The notes below the pieces were generated by a model. It was given only the letters and a program-made list of their open reading frames with translations, was not told where the DNA came from and made no database searches. From Site-B1 sp963722665 (lineage in GTDB: Bacteria > Bacteroidota > Bacteroidia > Flavobacteriales > Flavobacteriaceae), in assembly GCA_963722665.1 (NCBI GenBank), contig CAVRNW010000006.1, positions 1 through 51,367 on the forward strand: a stretch of DNA of 51,367 nt, given 5' to 3'. Below are positions 25,015-34,309 of the stretch, one piece after another. Each line of letters opens with the position of its first letter. Position 1 is the stretch's first letter. The position numbers and the translations under genes were made by a program.

Positions 25015-27171
25015 ATGAAGGAAATTATTCCCTTAGAAGAAGGAGATTTTTATTTATCGGAACAAGGATATCGTGTATTTACAGAGCAGTATTTACTAAA
25101 ACGAGGATATTGTTGTGAGAATAATTGCAGACACTGTCCTTATGGATTTAATGATAACATTAGCTTAAAAAAACAAATGACAGATCCATTTAAAAATTTA
25201 GTTACAGAAGGCATCCCGGATAAACTACCGGCACCAAAACCTTATGATGCTTCTATAAACCATGCACCAAAACGCAAAGATATTCTGACTAAAGACGAAA
25301 AAAAATTAGCTCTAAGGAATGCTCTGCGATATTTTGACAAAACGCATCATGCAGAATTGCTTGCTGAGTTTAAAAATGAATTAGAGCAATACGGAAGAAT
25401 CTATATGTACAGGTTTAGACCTGGATATAAAATGTATGCACGGCCAATTGACGACTATCCTGCAAGATCAAAACAGGCTGCAGCTATTATGCTGATGATC
25501 CAGAATAATCTAGATCCTGCTGTTGCCCAGCATCCGCATGAATTGATCACCTATGGTGGCAATGGTGCGGTCTTCCAAAACTGGGCTCAATACAGATTGA
25601 CCATGAAATACTTGTCTGAAATGAGTGATGAACAGACTTTGGTCATGTATTCCGGTCATCCAATGGGATTGTTCCCGTCACATAAAGAGGCTCCAAGAGT
25701 TGTGGTAACCAATGGAATGATGATTCCTAATTATTCCAAACAGGATGACTGGGAAAAATTTAATGCGCTCGGAGTTACTCAGTACGGTCAAATGACTGCT
25801 GGAAGCTACATGTATATTGGACCGCAGGGAATTGTGCATGGTACGACCATCACTGTGTTGAACGGCTTCAGAAAAATTAAGAAGTCTCCTAATGGAAATC
25901 TTTTTATTACTTCCGGATTAGGAGGAATGAGCGGTGCACAGCCAAAAGCCGGTAATATTGCAGAATGCATTACTGTATGCGCTGAAGTTAATCCAAAAGC
26001 TGTTCAAACAAGGCACTCTCAAGGCTGGGTGGATGAAGTTTTCAGCAATTTAAATGAATTGGTTTCGAGAGTAAAGCAGGCTAAACAAGATAAGGAAACA
26101 ATATCCATTGCCTATCAAGGGAATGTGGTTGAAGTTTGGGAAAAATTTGATGAAGCCGGTATCTATGTTGATCTGGGAAGCGATCAAACCTCACTTCACA
26201 ATCCATGGGCAGGTGGCTATTATCCGGTGGGATTGTCATTTGATCAAGCCAATGAGATGATGGCGAACAATCCTGATCTGTTTAAAGAAAAAGTACAGGA
26301 ATCGCTTCGACGTCAGGTAAATTCAATAAATAAACATACTGCGAAAGGCACATATTTCTTCGATTATGGAAATGCCTTCCTTTTAGAAGCATCTAGAGCT
26401 GGAGCTGATATTATGGCTGACAATGGTATAGATTTTAAATATCATAGTTACGTACAGGACATTATGGGCCCTATGTGTTTCGATTATGGCTTTGGCCCGT
26501 TTCGATGGGTGTGTACATCAGGAAATCCAGAAGATCTGGTAAAAACAGATGCCATTGCATGCAAAGTATTAGAGGGAATAAAAAAGAATTCTCCTGAAGA
26601 AATCCAGCAACAAATGTCCGATAATATTCAATGGATAAAAGGAGCTCAGGAGAACAATTTAGTGGTTGGTTCACAAGCCAGAATACTATATGCTGATGCG
26701 GAAGGACGCACAGAAATTGCTAAAGCATTTAACGATGCCATTGCAAAAAGTGAGATAGGATATGTAGTTTTAGGTCGTGATCATCATGATGTATCCGGAA
26801 CAGATTCTCCATATAGAGAGACCAGTAATATTTATGATGGTTCACAATTTACTGCTGATATGGCCATTCAAAATGTCATAGGCGATAGCTTTCGAGGTGC
26901 CACCTGGGTTAGCATTCACAATGGTGGTGGTGTTGGCTGGGGAGAAGTAATTAATGGTGGATTTGGTATGGTTCTTGATGGTAGTAAAGAAGCTGAAAGG
27001 CGTTTAAAATCAATGTTGTTTTGGGATGTCAATAATGGAATTGCCAGACGCAGTTGGGCCAGAAATGAAGAAGCTGTTTTTGCTATTAAACGTGCCATGA
27101 GGAATGAACCTGATTTGAAAGTGACCTTACCCAATCTAGTTGATAATGGACTATTAGACTCGTTAGAATAA
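25015..27171 (+). CDS. hutU: Urocanate hydratase with N-terminal DUF5522-like Cys motif
   Basis: Residues from about 56 on are a complete urocanate hydratase, which converts urocanate to imidazolonepropionate in histidine degradation. NAD-binding and catalytic motifs are visible (TYGGNGAVFQNW, MYSGHPMGLFPS, GLGGMSGAQPKA, NDNG-type VWEKF). The first 50 residues (MKEIIPLEEGDFYLSEQGYR..., RGYCCENNCRHCPYGF) are a DUF5522-like unit with CCxxxCxxC, usually a separate small gene before hutU. The two are joined in frame through an A7 run at 25167-25173. Removing one A would end the first gene in TGA overlapping the ATG at 25177. So the fusion may be real or an error. No hutH/I neighbours are seen. 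Confidence 0.85.
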   Translation: MKEIIPLEEGDFYLSEQGYRVFTEQYLLKRGYCCENNCRHCPYGFNDNISLKKQMTDPFKNLVTEGIPDKLPAPKPYDASINHAPKRKDILTKDEKKLALRNALRYFDKTHHAELLAEFKNELEQYGRIYMYRFRPGYKMYARPIDDYPARSKQAAAIMLMIQNNLDPAVAQHPHELITYGGNGAVFQNWAQYRLTMKYLSEMSDEQTLVMYSGHPMGLFPSHKEAPRVVVTNGMMIPNYSKQDDWEKFNALGVTQYGQMTAGSYMYIGPQGIVHGTTITVLNGFRKIKKSPNGNLFITSGLGGMSGAQPKAGNIAECITVCAEVNPKAVQTRHSQGWVDEVFSNLNELVSRVKQAKQDKETISIAYQGNVVEVWEKFDEAGIYVDLGSDQTSLHNPWAGGYYPVGLSFDQANEMMANNPDLFKEKVQESLRRQVNSINKHTAKGTYFFDYGNAFLLEASRAGADIMADNGIDFKYHSYVQDIMGPMCFDYGFGPFRWVCTSGNPEDLVKTDAIACKVLEGIKKNSPEEIQQQMSDNIQWIKGAQENNLVVGSQARILYADAEGRTEIAKAFNDAIAKSEIGYVVLGRDHHDVSGTDSPYRETSNIYDGSQFTADMAIQNVIGDSFRGATWVSIHNGGGVGWGEVINGGFGMVLDGSKEAERRLKSMLFWDVNNGIARRSWARNEEAVFAIKRAMRNEPDLKVTLPNLVDNGLLDSLE

Positions 27172-27185
27172 TAAAAAATACTCTT

Positions 27186-27731
27186 ATGAAAAGATCAATA
27201 AAAATTTTACAACTTTTACTACTCGCATTGGTAGTAACATCTTGCAGCTCTGTTAGGGTTGCATCAGATTATGAAAAAAATACCAATTTCAACGAATTCA
27301 AGACTTTTGCCTTCTTTAAGCCGGGAATTGACAAGGCCGAGATCAATGATATAGATAAACGCCGAATTCTTCGTGCTATTGAATCTGAATTACTGGCAAA
27401 AGGCTTTACAAAATCAGAAACACCGGATCTATTGGTCAGCATCTTCACAAAATCAAATCAACGTGTTGATGTTTACAATAATCATTGGGGTTATGGCGCC
27501 TGGGGATGGGGAGGATTTGGACCTGGATGGGGCTGGGGATGGAATCAGCCTATGGTTTCCACCAGAACCGAAGGAGTACTTTATATTGACTTGATTGATG
27601 CTGATAAAAAAGAGTTGATCTGGCAAGGACAAGGAACCGGATATTTAGCTCGCAATGTAGATCATAAGGAAGAACGGATTAGAGAATTTACATCAAAGAT
27701 CTTAGAACAATTTCCACCCGGAATCAAATAA
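27186..27731 (+). CDS. DUF4136 lipoprotein
   Basis: A 181-residue protein with a lipoprotein signal (MKRSIKILQLLLLALVVTSC). The DUF4136 pattern follows: DYEKNTNFNEFKTFAFF near the start, TPDLLVSIFTK, a Gly/Trp-rich stretch (YGAWGWGGFGPGWGWGW) and GVLYIDLIDADKKELIWQG. The family is common in outer-membrane lipoproteins of Bacteroidota; its function is unknown. It follows hutU by 14 bases and may be read through from it; it is closed by a strong terminator. Confidence 0.88.
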   Translation: MKRSIKILQLLLLALVVTSCSSVRVASDYEKNTNFNEFKTFAFFKPGIDKAEINDIDKRRILRAIESELLAKGFTKSETPDLLVSIFTKSNQRVDVYNNHWGYGAWGWGGFGPGWGWGWNQPMVSTRTEGVLYIDLIDADKKELIWQGQGTGYLARNVDHKEERIREFTSKILEQFPPGIK

Positions 27732-27744
27732 GCAAACAACATAA

Positions 27745-27782
27745 AAAAACCCTTAATAAGTCAAAATTTATTAAGGGTTTTT
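27745..27782 (+). terminator. Terminator after hutU-DUF4136
   Basis: AAAAACCCTTAATAA (27745-27759) pairs exactly with TTATTAAGGGTTTTT (27768-27782) over an eight-base loop and ends in TCTTTT. It also faces the convergent ppdK gene. Confidence 0.9.
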
Positions 27783-27804
27783 CTTTTAATAAAACTATGG
27801 TAAA

Positions 27805-30536
27805 CTACATTTTACTTTTTATTGATGCTTGTGCAGAAGCTATACGAGCAATTGGCACTCTATAAGGAGAACAACTCACATAGTTCATACCTGTCTTATA
27901 ACAGAATTCAACTGAACTTGGTTCACCACCATGTTCACCACAAATACCAACTTTTAAATTAGGCTTTGTTTGTCTACCTCTTTCTGTTCCCATTTTCACT
28001 AATTGACCAACACCTTCTTGATCCAGTACTTCAAAAGGATCTACTTTTAGAATTCCTTTTTCAATATAAATAGGCAAGAATTTACCGGCATCATCACGAG
28101 AATAACCAAAAGCCATTTGAGTTAAATCGTTTGTTCCAAAAGAGAAGAATTCAGCTTTTTCAGCAATTAGATCAGCGGTTAAAGCAGCACGAGGAATTTC
28201 AATCATTGTACCAACTAAATATTCAATCTTATCATTTCTTTCTTCAAATACTTTATTTGCAGTTGCTCTAATGATTGCTTCCTGACTTTCAAATTCTGCC
28301 AATGTACCAATCAAAGGAACCATAATTTCTGGTTTAGCTTCAATACCTTTTGCTTTTAAATTTAAAGCAGCTTCAATAATAGCTCGAGCCTGCATTTCGG
28401 TAATTTCAGGATAGGTAATTCCTAATCTACAACCTCTATGACCAAGCATTGGGTTAAATTCTGCTAATTCTGCAACTTTATTTTTTACAGCATCTAAAGT
28501 AATATGCATTTCTTCAGCCAATTCTCTTTGTTGAACCAATTGATGAGGAACAAACTCATGTAAAGGTGGATCTAACAAACGAACTGTTACAGGAAGTCCT
28601 GCCATGGCTTCAAAAATTCCTTCAAAATCACTTACGTTGCATTGGTAATAATTGATCTAAAGCACGTTTTCGACCTTTTAATGTATCAGCTAAGATCATT
28701 TCACGCATTGCTTTAATTCTATCCACTTCAAAGAACATATGTTCTGTTCTTGTTAAACCAATTCCTTGAGCACCAAAACTACGTGCTACTCTTGCATCCT
28801 TAGGTGAATCAGCATTTGTTCGAACTTTCATGGTTGCAAACTTATCTGATAATTTCATTAATTCACCAAATTCACCACTTAATTCAGGTTCAATAGTTGC
28901 TACTTTACCTTCAATAATATTTCCTGTAGAACCGTTTAATGAGATCCAATCTCCTTCGTGATATTCATGTCCATCAACAGTTAAGGTTCTGTTTTTATAA
29001 TTAATTTTTAAAGCACCAGCACCAGAAACACAACATTTACCCATACCACGTGCAACAACAGCTGCGTGAGAAGTCATACCACCACGAGCAGTTAAAATAC
29101 CTTTAGCAATATTCATTCCTTCCAGATCTTCCGGAGATGTTTCAATACGAACTAAAATACTATGTTTGTATTTTTCAGCTTCATCAGCAAAAAATACAAT
29201 TTGACCAGTTGCAGCTCCAGGAGATGCAGGCAACCCTTGAGCAATTACATGTACTGTTTTTAATGCTTTTGGATCAAATACTGGATGTAATAATTCATCT
29301 AATTTATTTGGTTCTATACGAAGTAGGGCTTCTTCTTCATGTGATCGATCCTTCTTTCAATTTATCAATTGCAATTTTAACCATTGCAGCACCTGTACGT
29401 TTACCATTTCTTGTTTGTAAGATCCAAAGTTTACCATCCTGCATGGTAAATTCCATATCTTGCATATCTTTATAATGATCTTCCAGTTTCTTTTGGTAAC
29501 CATTCAATTCATTATATATATCAGGCATTAATTCTTCTAGAGAAGGATAATTATTTACTCTATCTTCTTCTTCAACTTTTGCTAATTCGGCCCAACGAAT
29601 TGAACCTAATTTTGTAATTTGTTGAGGTGTTCTTGTTCCTGCAACAACATCTTCACCTTGAGCATTGATCAAATATTCACCGTTAAATACATTTTCTCCG
29701 GTTCCTGCATCACGAGTAAAACAAACTCCTGTTCCGGAATTGTCTCCCATGTTACCATATACCATGGCTTGAACGTTTACTGCTGTTCCCCAATCACTTG
29801 GATAACCATTCATGTTTCGGTAATATATAGCTCTATCACCATTCCAGCTATTAAATACTGCTACAACAGCGCCCCAAAGTTGATCCCAAGGATTTGTTGG
29901 AAAATCATGTCCTGTACGTTTTTTAACTGCATCCTTAAAATTATGAACTAAATCTTTTAGATCTTGAATTGTAAAATCAGTATCTAATTCTATATTGCGT
30001 TTTTCTTTAAGCGTTTCCATGATCTCTTCAAAAGGATCTATATCTTCTTTTGATTCCGGTTTCATCCCCAAAACAACATCACCATACATTTGAATAAACC
30101 TTCTGTATGAATCCCATGCAAAACGTTCATTTCCAGATTTTTTTGCTAGTCCAACTACAACATCATCATTTAGACCTAAATTTAAAACAGTATCCATCAT
30201 ACCTGGCATAGAAACTCGTGCACCGGAACGAACTGATACTAATAATGGATTTTCTTTATCACCAAATTTGGCTCCCATTATTTTTTCAACATTAGCAATC
30301 GCTTTTTCTGCTTCCGGTTTTAACATAGCAATTACTGCATCTTTCCCTAATTCATTATATTCTGTACAAACTTCAGTGGTAATTGTGAATCCCGGAGGCA
30401 CAGGAATACCTATTAAACTCATTTCAGCTAAATTAGCTCCTTTACCTCCTAAAAGGTTTTTCATCTTACTGTTACCGTCGGCTGTTTTATTACCGAATTT
30501 GTAAACTCTTGTTTTGACTTCTTGTACCGTCTCCAT
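27805..30536 (-). CDS. ppdK: Pyruvate, phosphate dikinase, frame disrupted at two sites
   Basis: PPDK interconverts pyruvate, ATP and phosphate with phosphoenolpyruvate, AMP and diphosphate. The N-terminal ATP-grasp part (KFGNKTADGNSKMKNLLGGK, LVSVRSGARVSMPGMMDTVL) reads from ATG 30536 to about 29340. The swivelling phospho-His domain (TARGGMTSHAAVVARGMGK) reads to 28630, and the TIM-barrel PEP domain (MVPLIGTLAEFESQ, CGEHGGEPSSVEFCY) reads to the end. Each join needs the removal of one base: near 29339-29342 (ITEEEALLRIEPN restored) and at about 28630 (MQRKDFEGIFEAMAGL restored). The whole is about 909 residues, normal for the family. An upstream in-frame start at 30587 lies in the promoter. 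Confidence 0.9.
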
Positions 30537-30584
30537 AATTTTATAATTTATAAATACCTTTTTTTTTATTTGAAAAATATTCGA

Positions 30585-30592
30585 CAAAATTA
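30585..30592 (-). promoter_or_regulatory. -7 element of ppdK
   Basis: TAATTTTG on the minus strand is an exact TAnnTTTG match, about 50 bases before the ppdK ATG, so the leader would be about 40 bases. Confidence 0.5.
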
Positions 30593-30754
30593 GTGACTAT
30601 TCTTGTGAGGGATAATGATATATGTCATAAAAAAAGGAAACTAATGTTACAATAAATATGGATGTCTTCAAAAGGAAATTAATTTCATACAGTGTATAAA
30701 AGAGTCCATATGAACTATAATTTGTATTTTTATAACTAGTCTTCAAAAGAAATT

Positions 30755-32515
30755 ATGGAATTCAATAACATAGAATCAAATGACATACTGACCAGACTGC
30801 CAAAGCACTTACGACAGTTTATTAAACCACAAAATTATAAGGACTACTCTGCCATTGATCAGGCCGTGTGGAGATATGTCATGCGAAAGAATGTAGATTA
30901 TTTGAGTCAGGTGGCTCACGGTTCTTATCTGGACGGACTAAAACAAACCGGAATTTCAATCGACCATATTCCAAATATGTATGGCATGAACAGGATCTTA
31001 AAGGAAATTGGTTGGGCTGCCGTGGCGGTTGACGGTTTTATTCCACCCAATGCATTTATGGAGTTTCAAGCCTATAATGTACTGGTTATAGCAAGTGATA
31101 TTCGCCAGCTGGAACATATTGAATATACGCCTGCACCAGATATTATTCATGAAGGTGCCGGTCATGCACCTATCATCGCTAATCCGGAATACGCTGAATA
31201 TTTAAGACGTTTTGGAGAAATTGGCTGTAAAGCCATATCATCGGCCAAAGATTATGAATTATATGAAGCTGTTCGATATTTATCCATCATTAAAGAAGCT
31301 CCAAATACACCTCAGAAAGATATTGAGAAAGCTGAAAAACAAGTTGAAGAGCTGCAAAAAAATATGGGTGAACCCAGCGAAATGGCTCTGATCAGGAATT
31401 TGCATTGGTGGACAGTTGAATATGGTTTGATAGGTGCCCCGGACAACCCAAAAATCTATGGAGCCGGATTGTTATCATCCATTGGTGAAAGCGCCTGGTG
31501 CATGACAGATCATGTAAAAAAATTGCCTTATGATATCAAGGCAACCTATCAGAACTTTGATATCACCAAACCTCAACCACAGTTGTTTGTTACTCCCGAT
31601 TTCGCCCATTTAAGTTTGGTTTTGGAAGAATTTGCCCATACTATGGCCTTGAGGACCGGAGGCTTGGAAAGCATTAAAAAACTAATACAATCCGAGGCTT
31701 TAGGCACTATTGAACTGAGCACAGGCTTACAGATCTCAGGAGTATTTAACAATGTAATTGAAGACCATGGAAAACCTATCTATGTTCAAACCAAAGGGAA
31801 AACTGCCTTGGCCTATAGAGAAAAGGAGTTGGTTGGCCATGGAATAAAAAATCATTCTGACGGCTTTGGAACCCCTATAGGTAAACTGAAAGGCATAAAC
31901 TTAGCTATTGAAGATATGAGTCCGCGCGACCTAAATGCTTATGACATCTATGAAGGAAAGATCATAGAACTTGAATTTGAAGGAGGCATCAAAGTGAAAG
32001 GAGAAATAATCACTGGAAAGCGAAATCTACAAGGAAAAATTATTCTAATTAGTTTTAAAAATTGTACTGTTACTTATCGTGAAACTATTTTATTTAAGCC
32101 AGATTGGGGAACTTACGATATGGCCGTTGGCAAGGAAGTAGTTTCGGCATTTTCGGGGCCGGCCGACCTGAATAGCTTTAATTTAATTACTCATGAGCCG
32201 TCCAGCAAGACCATTCATATAGAAAAATCTGAAAAACGTGTGGATCTGGAAAGCCTTTACCAACAGATAAGAGATTACCGAGAAGGCAAGAATAAAACCA
32301 TTTCTAGAACTAAAGTACTCGAACAGCTTATCGATAAGCATCCTAATGACTGGTTATTATCTGTTGAATTATATGAACTAGCTTTTAAGGGCAATGAAAA
32401 AACACTTTGCAATAGTATTCTGGCACATTTAGAATCAGTCAAACAAATCAATCCTGAAGTTGGTCATTTGATCGACGACGGCTTAGAAATTATCAATAAG
32501 AACCTCGTTGCTTAG
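30755..32515 (+). CDS. Aromatic amino-acid hydroxylase (phenylalanine 4-monooxygenase type) with C-terminal extension
   Basis: The enzyme hydroxylates phenylalanine (or a related amino acid) using a tetrahydropterin. The non-heme iron ligands are seen at His132 and His137 in HEGAGHAP and Glu222 in WWTVEYGLIG, and GAGLLSSIGE near 237-246 is the conserved pterin-side segment. The catalytic region ends near residue 310. About 270 further residues follow (with DHGKPIYVQTKGKTALAYRE, FSGPADLNSF and helical ends). Single-domain bacterial enzymes are about 260-300 residues, so this is a two-part protein, a form I recall from Bacteroidota. Its 3' end overlaps the convergent DUF4230 gene by 33 bases. 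Confidence 0.88.
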   Translation: MEFNNIESNDILTRLPKHLRQFIKPQNYKDYSAIDQAVWRYVMRKNVDYLSQVAHGSYLDGLKQTGISIDHIPNMYGMNRILKEIGWAAVAVDGFIPPNAFMEFQAYNVLVIASDIRQLEHIEYTPAPDIIHEGAGHAPIIANPEYAEYLRRFGEIGCKAISSAKDYELYEAVRYLSIIKEAPNTPQKDIEKAEKQVEELQKNMGEPSEMALIRNLHWWTVEYGLIGAPDNPKIYGAGLLSSIGESAWCMTDHVKKLPYDIKATYQNFDITKPQPQLFVTPDFAHLSLVLEEFAHTMALRTGGLESIKKLIQSEALGTIELSTGLQISGVFNNVIEDHGKPIYVQTKGKTALAYREKELVGHGIKNHSDGFGTPIGKLKGINLAIEDMSPRDLNAYDIYEGKIIELEFEGGIKVKGEIITGKRNLQGKIILISFKNCTVTYRETILFKPDWGTYDMAVGKEVVSAFSGPADLNSFNLITHEPSSKTIHIEKSEKRVDLESLYQQIRDYREGKNKTISRTKVLEQLIDKHPNDWLLSVELYELAFKGNEKTLCNSILAHLESVKQINPEVGHLIDDGLEIINKNLVA

Positions 32516-33109
32516 ATCTTCCGGATTAGTAATTGGATTGTTATTATATTCCAATGTCCATCCCATCGAATTGGTAAGGATATAAAACTTTGACAGTTCA
32601 CTGATCAATCTGTTTCTAGCATTGGTCTTTAATGACGAATTCTCTACCTTTCTCATAAGAGACCTTTTAACGGTTTCCTTTATTTTGTTATAATCCTGTG
32701 CTTCAAACGGGTTAAAAAAATCTGATTGCACATCGTAATATTCAAAATCAGGACTGATCTTTATTTCTTCTTTTGGAATGTTAATTATGCTAAGCGTTTT
32801 ACCGGCTTCATCAATTTTAAATTCGATCTTACTCAAATCATAAGCAATAGTAACATCTGCATTAACCACCACAAGTGCTTTCTTTTCTGAAGTGAAATAC
32901 TCTCCAAATATTTCTTTTGAGTTCCTGTAATTGAATACCTCACTAAAATGGCCTTCGGTCACAATCAATTTACCCACGTTCTTGAGTTGCTCCTGAATTA
33001 ATAATGAATTTTCCTGAAGCACTATTTTATCCTCTTTCTTTTCTTCACAATATTTAAAACTGAAAAGGACTATTAAAGTAATAATAACCCCAAAAAGAAT
33101 TTTTCGCAT
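32483..33109 (-). CDS. DUF4230 membrane-anchored protein
   Basis: A 208-residue protein with one N-terminal span (KILFGVIITLIVLFSFKYC) and the DUF4230 pattern outside: LKNVGKLIVTEGHFSEVFNY, ALVVVNADVTIAYDLSKIEF, LSIINIPKEEIKISPDFEYYDV and the C-terminal helix with YKIKETVKRSLM-like residues. The family has no known activity. The last 33 bases overlap the convergent hydroxylase gene. Confidence 0.85.
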   Translation of the reverse strand: MRKILFGVIITLIVLFSFKYCEEKKEDKIVLQENSLLIQEQLKNVGKLIVTEGHFSEVFNYRNSKEIFGEYFTSEKKALVVVNADVTIAYDLSKIEFKIDEAGKTLSIINIPKEEIKISPDFEYYDVQSDFFNPFEAQDYNKIKETVKRSLMRKVENSSLKTNARNRLISELSKFYILTNSMGWTLEYNNNPITNPEDLSNEVLIDNF

Positions 33110-33171
33110 GTCACAAATTTTACGGAAAGTTATTAAAAATGATTAATAGAATTGTGATGGAGAGGAAATAA

Positions 33172-33227
33172 AAAAGCATCAGTACAAATGACACTTGAAA
33201 TACAAGTTACGAGTAACTGATGCTTTT
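33172..33227 (-). terminator. Long-stem hairpin after the GSCFA gene
   Basis: AAAAGCATCAGT (33172-33183) pairs exactly with ACTGATGCTTTT (33216-33227). The 32-base loop itself contains a small stem (ACTTG/CAAGT), so the structure branches. On the minus strand the stem ends in T4 and serves the GSCFA gene. Confidence 0.65.
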
Positions 33228-33323
33228 CTCAAAAATTGATTAATAGCACTTCGAAGATATGACTAAATTAATATAAACATACTTTTTTTCGATAAGTAGC
33301 TTCTAAATTAGATGAAGCGTATT

Positions 33324-34276
33324 TTAGAAATTAAAATGAGGAAATTGGTTTTTTAATTTACTTTTCTGTAGCTCTAATTTTCCCAAAAATGCCTTATACT
33401 GCTCGCTTTCCGGATTGAAGGGTCTATGATTCAAAGCCTTTTGAACGGCATCAATCTCTTCCATTATTATGTTTGATTCAGAAGATATCCAGGTCTGTTG
33501 AAAACGTTCCCAAATGTAATCTACGGCTATTTTATTGGGATGTATCATATCTTCGGCATAAAACCGATAGTCACGCAATTCATCCATCATGATTTCATAG
33601 GATGGAAAATAATAAGAGTTCTTTCTTTGATCAACCACTTGATGAATTGCTGTGATCAAATGGGATTTGCTTTGCGTATTCTCTGCAAAACCATCCTTAA
33701 GATGCCTTACCGGAGAAACTGTAAATAGTATTGCAGCATTTGGATTAATCGACCTGATCAACTTAATAATCGCTTCAATTGATCCTATAATCGATTTTAC
33801 AGATTGTATTTGTTTTAAAAACTTCTTCTGAGGAATCTTATGGCAATTCGCTACTATCGAATCTGTTTCAATAAACCGGTAAACCCAGGCAGTTCCTAGC
33901 GTTATGATGATATGTGTAGAATTATTTATCTGGTTGTTCGCAGTCTTGACTGAATCATTTAACCTGTTTAATAATTCTTCTTTTGAGTTACTGCTTAAAT
34001 CAGAATGTGCATCAAAACAATGCCAACGTTCGTTATGACAAAACACTTCAGACTCATCATATACTTTTTCATTTATGGCATTAATTGATCAGGTTTTCAA
34101 TAGCCTTTGGGTGATATAATATCCCGAATGGATTTATTACAGAATTAAACTTGAAATACTTGAATTTTTCTCCGATATTTTCGGCAAAAGCAAGAACCTA
34201 GTAATAATAAATTAGAATGATAATCTATTTGATTTTGCTGTTGTGGTTGTAATGGTATAGTGGTTTGTAATTTCAT
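33324..34276 (-). CDS. GSCFA-family SGNH-like hydrolase, frame disrupted at two sites
   Basis: The open part (to 34046) contains FCHNERWHCFDAHSDL, HIIITLGTAWVYRF, FTVSPVRHLKDGF and the DxxH-type end FYAEDMIHPN of the GSCFA family. The missing N-terminus is present upstream in other frames: from ATG 34276 the DNA reads MKLQTTIPLQPQQQNQIDYH, then LLLLGSCF with the signature GSCF. Removing one base in the A4 run at 34186-34189 restores GSCFAENIGEKFKYFKF. Removing one at about 34083-34084 restores LINNAINEKVYDESEVF. The full protein is about 317 residues, the usual family length. The substrate is unknown. It follows alaS by 33 bases. Confidence 0.82.
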
Positions 34277-34309
34277 AATGGATTCCGCATCGCGTGCCGA
34301 ATGACAGTT

